NCBI GenBank assembly: GCA_902580855.1
Contig: CACHMF010000008.1
Span: forward strand, 1 to 53,241
Source: an uncultured Bacteroidota bacterium
Lineage (GTDB): Bacteria; Bacteroidota; Bacteroidia; Flavobacteriales; UBA7312
Direction of reading: 5' to 3'
DNA: 53,241 nucleotides
Below the pieces are notes generated by a model. That model saw only the letters and a list, made by a program, of their open reading frames with translations, was not told where the DNA came from and ran no database searches. This document shows, in pieces, positions 47,101 to 53,241 of the stretch (position 1 is its first letter; every line of letters starts with the position of its first letter). The position numbers and the translations under genes were made by a program.

Positions 47101-47288
47101 GAAAGCACGCGCTTTTTCATTTCAGAAGCCGCCTTATTGGTGAAGGTGATTGCTAAAATATGTCGGAAGTAAGTTGGCCTAAACCCATGCTCATCTCCCA
47201 ACAGCGCTAACTTGATATAGTTTCGTACTAAGGCATAGGTTTTTCCTGAGCCTGCACTAGAACGATATATTACAAATTTTTGCTTCAT
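44139..47288 (-). CDS. addA: AddA-like UvrD-family helicase-nuclease
   Basis: A 1049-residue superfamily 1 helicase fused to a C-terminal RecB-type nuclease. Walker A SSAGSGKTYALV is at about 9-20, motif II FLIDEFQDTSTMQWHN near 390, motif IV-V region KIMTVHKSKGLEFPIVF, and motif VI VALTRASEQLYVF near 820. The nuclease end has VLIGEDELQIVDYKTGSKTKEQ with the DYK catalytic core. With AddB it should unwind and trim broken DNA ends to load RecA. It is the upstream gene of the pair and overlaps addB by 4 nt. GC content is elevated to about half in its 3' half, dropping toward the 5' end. Confidence 0.9.
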   Translation of the reverse strand: MKQKFVIYRSSAGSGKTYALVRNYIKLALLGDEHGFRPTYFRHILAITFTNKAASEMKKRVLSFLEDLKNGKGAGEENSFFSHIQEDTSLSVAEVQKRSDQLFTQVLHQYTDLSISTIDKFVYRIVRTFAHDLSLSQNFEVEMDSRKLIQPVVGMLINKVGTNPELSKALVSFALSKTEEGKSYNLEYDLEEFAKHLFVEENQTYINALKEVGIEDCLAVKNELQQKIESFEQELMKYVVAFENFMAQHPLSPKSFFRGYFHAYMLNLKSFNPDKFKPNNTLRNNMDEDLWCAKSVPSAEQEIIEQHKGFLRGLYDAVQSHLAQHFKSYQFHKLVSRNIYSIAVLNELLQEMEEFKQEQNIKHISEFNRAISNIVRKEHTPFIYERLGERYKHFLIDEFQDTSTMQWHNLLPLVHHALSMGHQNLIVGDAKQSIYRWRGGEVEQFVELPEQIFKGEVLPNQKELTQAIQRNHQEVKLDSNWRSSRNIVQFNNNLFTSLKETLSPNLQAIYKAHEQLPQSQEEGYVHIDFTDKSDDTKHDIMQKVVLQLQELQEQGHAFKSMAVLCRTRKDASIVAFYLSQAKPKIAVVSDEALLLNASKEVNLLVALLRLMAHPTCKVSMALVIDYIFHNNQTNSGIHSLLKVLDENDYTAHFQQLMATYGYDLKQQSLWKLPLYDVVEKLIQLYKLPAQNSYLQFFLDVVLKFSMKQGNDVAEFVEWWEENNEKEAIVLPDDMDAVKIMTVHKSKGLEFPIVFIPFQWKIGKGSKELWVDAKGELSQMKVALISNSKKLEDTHYAQERQLEQEKAYLDDLNVLYVALTRASEQLYVFTQSPSGDNKLNTLGKLFQHYFTQQQQEVPYSIGVVSPPKVEEKKSEFEPFVLDYQRIPNWRAVVQLKNNAKQLWDVAQSKQEWGTLLHQAMANIHYLENADKVLKDLQLNGLIDKEQVQQLTARINELLSDPEITPFFAEKWQVLTEREILSPAGDAYVPDRVLIGEDELQIVDYKTGSKTKEQEHRKQINKYAGLLQQMGYTNIKKFIIYTEEQEKVMQV

Positions 47289-47414
47289 AAATTACAAGCA
47301 GAAAAGTACTCAATACAAACAAACAAACTATAATATTGTTAATGGAGTTATTCACATTTGTTAAGCGCGTAAGATTATACACACTTAGTGCTTTTATTTC
47401 ATAATGGTTTAAAT

Positions 47415-47422
47415 TAAATTTG
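47415..47422 (+). promoter_or_regulatory. -7 box for the MbnP/MbnH-like operon
   Basis: TAAATTTG, exact TAnnTTTG, 21 nt before the ATG at 47443. Confidence 0.5.
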
Positions 47423-47442
47423 TAAATATTTTAAATGAAGAG

Positions 47443-48195
47443 ATGAGATATTTATGTATAATTTTTTGTGTTGTGCTTTGGATTTCTTGCAAAGAACCTG
47501 GTTGTACAGACCCCATTGCAACCAACTTTGATATTGAAGCAAACAAAGACGATGATAGTTGTGAATATGATTATCCCGTGAAAATAAATTTTGTAGTTAC
47601 CGAAAACGGAAGACCACTGAATGTATACGGAACTTATGATAACAACAATGTTTCTTATCGTTTGGAAACACTGAAATATTACCTATCTCATTTAAAGATA
47701 AACAATAAAGAGATAGCAAATGTTTTTCTATATGACGTAGAAAGTGACAACAATTTCATCTTAACACATCACAACAACAATATAATCAATGCAATTGAAT
47801 TTGGTCTAGGATTAACAGAATCACAAAACTATTCGGACCCCACTACTTTTGTGAGTACTCATCCATTAAGCTTTGCTCAAAACACCTATTGGTATATGAC
47901 TCCTCCATCATATATTTTTGTTATGGTAGAACAAAAAGCAGACACGGTCGGAAATGGAGCATACAACCTACCTATATCTTATCATTTAGCACACAATGAC
48001 TTATACAGACTTGTTCAAAAAGAGGTGAATATCAACTTGTCTTTAACAGATACTGTGGAAGTGACTCTATCTTTGGAACTTCCTGATTTAATGAATAAAG
48101 TTAATTATTCTGAAAATGTTCCACACATGTCTGAATCAACACCAATAGCAAATCTTCTTATGAATAATTTAGCCAATGCGTTTTCTATTCAATAG
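47443..48195 (+). CDS. MbnP-like copper-binding lipoprotein
   Basis: A 250-residue lipoprotein (lipobox WISC, Cys16). The mature N-terminus GCTDPIATNFDIEANKDDDSC is a common Bacteroidota surface-protein motif. The rest follows the MbnP pattern: a VKINFVV strand, LETLKYYLSHLKI, an EFGLGLTESQN segment, and NTYWYMTPPSYIFVMVEQ. Trp150 aligns with the region in which MbnP proteins carry a Trp converted to kynurenine by the partner enzyme MbnH; the His in SYHLAHNDLY may bind copper. The partner gene overlaps by 20 nt. No methanobactin biosynthesis gene is nearby, so the role is probably general copper handling. The family call is from pattern memory. Confidence 0.75.
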   Translation: MRYLCIIFCVVLWISCKEPGCTDPIATNFDIEANKDDDSCEYDYPVKINFVVTENGRPLNVYGTYDNNNVSYRLETLKYYLSHLKINNKEIANVFLYDVESDNNFILTHHNNNIINAIEFGLGLTESQNYSDPTTFVSTHPLSFAQNTYWYMTPPSYIFVMVEQKADTVGNGAYNLPISYHLAHNDLYRLVQKEVNINLSLTDTVEVTLSLELPDLMNKVNYSENVPHMSESTPIANLLMNNLANAFSIQ

Positions 48196-49228
48196 TTTCA
48201 TAATTTGTTTTTTATTTATCTCTTGTGAAAGAGATATTCCTATTGAAATTCCAATAGAACCAATACCTTATAACCCAACTTTTGTTGAGTTTTTAAGTCC
48301 CATTGGTTTTCCTCCTGCAAACATTCCTATTGATAATCCTATGACTGAAGAAGGAATTTTACTTGGAAAAAAACTATTTAATGATCCCATTTTATCTGTA
48401 AACAACCAGCAAGCATGTGTTAATTGCCATATGCAAGAATTCAGTTTTACTGATCCCTTACAATTTAGTGTTGGAACAAGTGGAACAATAGGCAAAAGAA
48501 ATTCCATGGCTTTAGTAAATTTGGCCTGGGGAACATCAAATTTTTGGGATGGAAGCACCAGTTCCTTAGAAGAGCAAGCACTAGATCCAGTAACAAGTCC
48601 GATTGAATTACATTCAATTTCTTGGAGTCAGGTTATAAATGAATTAAAAAATACAGAAGATTATCCAGATTTGTTTTACAAGGCCTTTGGAGTGGTAGAT
48701 TTTGATTCTACTCATGTTGCAAAAGCAATAGCGCAGTTTGAACGCACATTAGTTTCTGCACAATCGAAATTTGACTTATTCATTCAACGTAAAACTAACC
48801 TAACTGATTCCGAGTTAAGAGGAATGGATATTTACATGACTGAAAAAGGAGATTGCTTTCACTGCCACTCATACCCATTTATGACTAATCACGACTTTCA
48901 TAACAACGGGCTAGATAATGAGCCTTTTACAGATAATGGACTTGGAGAATTTACTGGAGAATCCTTAGATAATGGCAAATTTAAAACACCAACACTTAGA
49001 AATATAGCATTAACAGCTCCTTACATGCATGATGGAAGATTTTCTACATTAGAAGAAGTTGTTGAGCATTACAACTCTGGTGGTATTGAATCAAGCACCA
49101 TAGACCCATTAATGAAACATGTTGGAAAAGGTCTAGGATTGACTGGGCAAGAAAAGACAGACCTGGTTAACTTTATGCTAACATTTACCGATACAGTATT
49201 CATTAACAATCCCATTTTTCAACAATAG
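48176..49228 (+). CDS. MbnH/CcpA-type dihaem cytochrome c peroxidase lipoprotein
   Basis: A 350-residue dihaem protein with a lipoprotein signal (LFISC, Cys17). Two covalent haem sites are visible: CVNCH at 81-85 and CFHCH at 227-231. The conserved WGTSNFWDGSTSSLEEQ and TPTLRNIALTAPYMHDGRFSTLEEVVEHY stretches are typical of bacterial cytochrome c peroxidases and MbnH/MauG relatives. Its overlap with an MbnP-like gene favours an MbnH role, oxidising a Trp of the partner, over simple H2O2 removal. It would act in the periplasm or at the outer membrane and needs cytochrome c maturation genes, not present here. Confidence 0.88.
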   Translation: MRFLFNSFIICFLFISCERDIPIEIPIEPIPYNPTFVEFLSPIGFPPANIPIDNPMTEEGILLGKKLFNDPILSVNNQQACVNCHMQEFSFTDPLQFSVGTSGTIGKRNSMALVNLAWGTSNFWDGSTSSLEEQALDPVTSPIELHSISWSQVINELKNTEDYPDLFYKAFGVVDFDSTHVAKAIAQFERTLVSAQSKFDLFIQRKTNLTDSELRGMDIYMTEKGDCFHCHSYPFMTNHDFHNNGLDNEPFTDNGLGEFTGESLDNGKFKTPTLRNIALTAPYMHDGRFSTLEEVVEHYNSGGIESSTIDPLMKHVGKGLGLTGQEKTDLVNFMLTFTDTVFINNPIFQQ

Positions 49229-49250
49229 TTTTATTAAATTTACAAAATCT

Positions 49251-51059
49251 ATGTTTAGGGGTATTCTTTTACTGTTTTTTTTAGGTTTTACTGTTGCTTT
49301 TGGACAAAAAAGATGCGGTAGTGCTGATAAACTTCTAAATCAGCTTGAAAACAAACCAAAACAGCTTGCCATTCACATGCAAATTGAAGAAAAAATTCAA
49401 AAATTTAGAAATGATAAACGAGGTGTGCCAATCATCAATATACCAGTTGTTTTTCATGTAGTTTATAAAAACAACACAGAGAATATTTCAAAAGCCCAAA
49501 TCCTAAGTCAACTAACTGTTCTTAATGAAGATTTTAGAAGACAAAACATAGATCAAATCAATACTCCCTCGGACTTTGCATCTTTATCAGCCGATACAGA
49601 AATTAACTTTTGTTTAGCCCAACGAACTCCAAGCAACGATACTACAAGCGGCATTACAAGAACTGAAACTTCTGTCAACTCATTTTCTTTATTTGACGAT
49701 CGAATTTTCTATGACTCATTGGGTGGAAAAAACATATGGGATAGTGAATTATATCTTAATATTTATATATGTGATTTATCTAGTGTTTTAGGATTTTCTG
49801 CATTCCCTAGTTCTAATTCAGAAATAGACGGTGTTGTTATTGATTTTGAAAATTTTGGAAACATTGGAACAGCTACAGCCCCCTATCACAAAGGAAGAAC
49901 TTGTACGCACGAAGTAGGTCATTGGCTTAACTTAATACATATTTGGGGAGACATGACTTGTGGAGATGACTTTGTAAACGATACCCCTGAACAAGAATCT
50001 CCTAACTATGGCTGCCCTGCTCATCCAAGTCCAAGCTGTTCAAATAATGGTGACATGTTCAATAACTATATGGATTATACTAATGATGCATGCATGAATA
50101 TGTTTACAATCGGACAAAAAACAAGAATGCAAGCGACTTTAGCAACTGCAAGACAAAGTATAGCTTCTTCAATGGCTTGTCTTATTCCATACGAAGATAT
50201 TGGCATCACAAAAATTAATTCAATTGATAATAATTCTTTTTGTGGAAATCAACTAAATATTGATGTTGAATTAAGTAATTTCTCATCAGATGAAATAAAA
50301 ACAGCTATCATTTCATACCAACTGAACAACCAAACTGTTGTTAATTATTATTGGAATGGTTATTTAGCACCAGGAAGTAGTGTTAACTTAATTATTGGAA
50401 CAGAAGTTATTACTGCTGGAAGCCACGAGCTTTTGGTTTATTCATCATCCCCTAACGGATTTCATGATTTAGATTTTTCAAACGACACTATTGAAGTACT
50501 TTTCGATGTTGTTGAAGGAAACGCTTATAACATCGACATCTTCACTGATAACTATGCTGAGGAAGTAAGCTGGGTGATTACCGACCAAAACAATGGACAA
50601 ATTGCAAGCGGAAATGACCTTTTAAACAATAGTTTAAATGAATTTGAAGTATGTCTAGAACTTGATTCTTGTTACATATTCACTATTTACGACTCATACA
50701 GTGATGGGATTTGTTGTGATTTCGGAAATGGTTTTTTCAGTATTAATGAAAATGTTTTTAGCGGCATTTATACTGATAGCTACAGCATTAATTTGTGTGA
50801 ATTAACTAATACTTCTCAAAAAATTAATCAAACGACAACCATTCATCCTAATCCATCACAGGGTAATTTTGTATTTTTGTCAAACAATATAATTTGTCAG
50901 CTAAAGGTTTATGACATTAATGGTAAGTTAATTTTAAGTAGAAAACCTTTAGACAAATCATTTAAAATCGACTTATCTACATTAAAGGCAGGATTTTATA
51001 CTGCACACATTAAAGATATTAATGGGAACCATAGCGTTCACAAACTAATAAAACATTAA
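49251..51059 (+). CDS. secreted M43-family zinc metalloprotease, T9SS cargo
   Basis: A 602-residue exported protease of the pappalysin (M43) family. Signal peptide 1-18; the pro-region is followed by a catalytic domain (about 60-310) with the zinc motif HEVGHWLNLIH near residue 220 and a downstream MDYTNDACMNMFT Met-turn. Then come a CARDB-like region (about 320-425) and a module at about 430-520 (DNYAEEVSWVITDQNNGQ) that recurs in the next gene. The C-terminus (HPNPSQGNFVF ... LKAGFYTAHIKDINGNHSVHKL) is a type A T9SS sorting domain. It is thus exported by Sec then T9SS to the cell surface or medium, most likely to digest external protein. The next protease gene starts 5 nt on. Confidence 0.92.
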   Translation: MFRGILLLFFLGFTVAFGQKRCGSADKLLNQLENKPKQLAIHMQIEEKIQKFRNDKRGVPIINIPVVFHVVYKNNTENISKAQILSQLTVLNEDFRRQNIDQINTPSDFASLSADTEINFCLAQRTPSNDTTSGITRTETSVNSFSLFDDRIFYDSLGGKNIWDSELYLNIYICDLSSVLGFSAFPSSNSEIDGVVIDFENFGNIGTATAPYHKGRTCTHEVGHWLNLIHIWGDMTCGDDFVNDTPEQESPNYGCPAHPSPSCSNNGDMFNNYMDYTNDACMNMFTIGQKTRMQATLATARQSIASSMACLIPYEDIGITKINSIDNNSFCGNQLNIDVELSNFSSDEIKTAIISYQLNNQTVVNYYWNGYLAPGSSVNLIIGTEVITAGSHELLVYSSSPNGFHDLDFSNDTIEVLFDVVEGNAYNIDIFTDNYAEEVSWVITDQNNGQIASGNDLLNNSLNEFEVCLELDSCYIFTIYDSYSDGICCDFGNGFFSINENVFSGIYTDSYSINLCELTNTSQKINQTTTIHPNPSQGNFVFLSNNIICQLKVYDINGKLILSRKPLDKSFKIDLSTLKAGFYTAHIKDINGNHSVHKLIKH

Positions 51060-51064
51060 TTATT

Positions 51065-53241
51065 ATGAGAAATTTATTTTTGATTCTATTTTTATTTACT
51101 GCCTCGATAGTCAACGGGCAAATTAATCAAGGAGGAACCCCAAGTAGTTTTGAATTTTTTGACTTAAAAAATATTCCTTTAGTAAATGTTGATAAGCCAA
51201 ACATGGATCAAATCAGAATAGAAGACGATGTTGATTCAAAACAAGGAAATATTTATAAATATGGACGTTCTGTTTATACAAATATTGATTTACTAAAAAA
51301 CGGTTCAAAAGATGTCCTTCCAAATGGTAGAGAAATATATAGAATTATGCTTCATGCTGATGATGCATTAGCATTAGGTATAAACTTTTCAGAATTCTGG
51401 ATACCGAGTGGAGGAAAACTTTATGTATATAATCCTGATAAAAGTCAAATTTTGGGGGCATACACCTCAAAAAACAATCACAAAAGTAATGTTTTTGCAA
51501 TTGAACTTCTACAAGGATCAGATGCGGTAATTGAATATGAAGCACCATTAGAAAATGAAAAATTAGCCAAATTGATTATAACTGAATTAAACTATGCCTA
51601 TAGAGGAGTAAATCAATTATTTAGTTCAAGAGATTTTGGTGATTCTGATTATTGTCAAGTTAATATTAATTGTTCACCTGAAGGTGATTCATGGCAAGAT
51701 GAAAAAAAGCTGCATGTCGAATAAGTATAAAAGCAGGATTTTCTTACGGATGGTGCTCTGGTTCTTTAATCAATAACACAGCTAACAACTGTACACCCTA
51801 TGTTCTTACAGCAGATCACTGTGCGTTTGGACAAAATTCTTATGCAAGTGCTAATGATCATAATCAATGGATTTTTTATTTCAACTACGAAGCTCCAGGT
51901 TGTAGTAATCCTAATTCAAATCCTAGCTCAAATTCAATTACTGGTTGTAGTCAAATTTCTTACAGTGGCGCTATTGGAGGAGTAAATGGAAACATTGGTT
52001 CAACATCAGATTTTTATTTGGTTGAGCTTAATACTGCTCCACCACAAAATTGGGGATTATATTATGCAGGATGGGATCGTTCAACATCTGCTTCTAGCTC
52101 AGGAGTTAGTATCCATCACCCCTCTGGTGACATAAAAAAAATATCTACATATACTTCAAGTTTAACAAATGGAGCCTGGAACGGAAATTGGGGTGGAAAT
52201 ACTCACTGGAGAGTTACATGGTCTGGAACTCAAAATGGTCATGGAGTAACAGAAGGAGGGTCTTCTGGAAGTCCAATATTTAACAGTAATGGACATATAA
52301 TTGGTGATTTGTCTGGAGGGTCATCTTACTGTAATGCTACAAGTCAAACAGATCTTTATGGTAAATTTTCTGAGAGCTGGGATCAAGGAGGAACAGCAAA
52401 TAATGCACAGTTAAAACCATGGTTAGATCCAAATAATACTGGAGTAACATTTATTAATGGATTTTATTGCGGAACATCTGCATCTGCATCTTTTAGTTCT
52501 AATGAAACTAATTTTTGTGGGTCCGGACCACATACAGTAACATTCACTAATACTAGTTCAGGTAATATTAGTTCTTATAATTGGCAATTTACTGGGGGAA
52601 ACCCATCATCTGCTACTGGTCCAGGTCCACATAATGTAACTTATTCAAGTAACGGGTCATATACAGTGATTTTACAAATCACAGATAATCAAGGAAATGT
52701 TTCACAGTCGATTCAGCCAGCATACATTAATGTTTTAGTAGGCGATAATGTTAGTCTAGATTTTCTACCAGATTGTTATGGAGAGGAAACATCTTGGGTA
52801 ATAAATGATGCTAATGGTAATGAAGTATTTTCTGTACCAATGGGGTATTATCCAGGTGGTAGCACATCACAGACAATGGAATCAAATCCAACAATGGTTA
52901 ACCATGAAATATGCTTAAGTGAAGGATGTTATGATTTTATACTATCTGATGATTATGGTGATGGTATGTTTGGTTCACAACACTCTTGTGATTTTGATGG
53001 AGATTTTGTCATAAGTAGCAGTAATGGTGATATATTGGGTGAATTAGATGAGAGTCAATATCCAAACGCTGACTTTGGCAATTCATTATCACTTAACTTT
53101 TGTGTAGAGTCATCATCATCAAGCATTAATGATAATAAAAAATTATATAATTTTTACCCAAATCCTACATCTGGAGAAGTCAACATAAATATAGATGGTG
53201 ATTTCAATATATTTATTTATGACGTTTTGGGAAATGTTATT
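51065..53241 (+). pseudogene. lysyl-endopeptidase-like serine protease, split by frameshift and cut by window end
   Basis: Frame 1 (51065-51724) gives a signal peptide, pro-region and the start of the protease domain (CQVNINCSPEGDSWQDEKK), then stops. Adding one A to the A7 run at 51702-51708 continues directly as AACRISIKAGFSYGWCSGS and stays open to the window end. The catalytic triad of an S1 protease of the lysyl endopeptidase type is intact: His in YVLTADHCAFG, Asp in STSDFYLVEL, Ser in EGGSSGSPIF. A PKD domain (about 52500-52730), the module shared with the M43 protein, and the beginning of a T9SS sorting domain (YPNPTSGEVNI) follow. It could be a sequencing error, a recent mutation, or a slippage-dependent gene; the lack of further decay favours the first or last. 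Confidence 0.8.

Noticed and set aside
51800-51985. 61-codon ORF inside the serine protease region
   Set aside because: It is out of frame with the continuous protease frame that carries the catalytic triad.
1-53241. CRISPR array, tRNA or rRNA, or a defence island
   Set aside because: No regular spaced repeats, tRNA T-loop pattern, rRNA sequence, restriction-modification or known defence gene set was seen; addAB, recQ and the helicase genes are ordinary repair genes.

Overview
The window comes from a low-GC (roughly one third G+C) member of the Bacteroidota, most likely a Flavobacteriales-type marine or aquatic bacterium. The evidence is type IX secretion parts (PorQ, a PorE-like OmpA protein), secreted proteases with C-terminal T9SS sorting domains, Bacteroidota-type -7 promoter boxes (TAnnTTTG) ahead of many genes, almost no Shine-Dalgarno sequences, and the typical gene neighbourhoods recQ-fmt and lon-porQ-cmk-ispH-pdxH. 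It reads as ordinary chromosome. I saw no rRNA, tRNA, CRISPR array, transposase, integrase or phage structural gene.

Layout. 1-2159: the tail of a large unknown surface-type protein and a secreted TPR protein. 2277-3976: umuDC mutagenic polymerase operon. 4099-10733: M61 peptidase (minus), then lpd, a DUF4442 hotdog protein, a DUF2147 protein, and ribBA overlapping tsaD. 10730-14161 (minus): a TPR plus PorE-like OmpA operon and a CDGSH iron-sulfur protein. 14548-17905: three lipoprotein genes with CsgG/LpoB-like and LPP20-like features. 18029-24208: DUF393 protein, secreted FKBP isomerase, then a tightly overlapped operon rfbC-lytic transglycosylase-uvrA, followed closely by a LOG-family gene. 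24263-26356: an unusual outer-membrane protein with TSP3 and SPOR-like repeats. 26403-33121: an RlmL-like methyltransferase, a methyltransferase-ZIP transporter-AAA NTPase operon, recQ, and fmt-trmH. 33110-41191: pdxH and ispH from back-to-back promoters, then cmk-porQ, an outer-membrane protein, lon, and a GlmU-like nucleotidyltransferase. 41404-47288: an AddB/AddA-type recombination nuclease pair. 47443-53241: an MbnP/MbnH-type copper-protein and dihaem-peroxidase pair, then two T9SS cargo proteases, an M43 metalloprotease and a lysyl-endopeptidase-like serine protease.

How it fits together. Three themes recur. One is DNA repair and damage tolerance (UmuDC, UvrA, RecQ, AddAB, with Lon as protease). 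The second is envelope biogenesis and protein export (PorQ, PorE-like, TPR and LPP20 lipoproteins, lytic transglycosylase, FKBP isomerase), with matching export cargo at the right end. The third is housekeeping metabolism (lpd, ribBA, pdxH, ispH, cmk, fmt, tsaD).

Most notable observations: (i) the serine protease at the right end is split by a one-base shortfall in an A7 tract, with both halves otherwise intact; (ii) several promoters have a -7 box ending only 5-6 nt before the start codon, implying leaderless mRNAs, while others sit 17-27 nt upstream; (iii) a CsgG-like/LPP20 lipoprotein cluster; (iv) an OmpA-like barrel protein whose C-terminus is three SPOR-like repeats; (v) a GC-rich plateau inside addB/addA. 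I found no gene cluster I could honestly call a wholly new system. Several start codons in the ORF track were moved downstream on promoter and family grounds (FKBP, rfbC, methyltransferase, recQ, pdxH, porQ).
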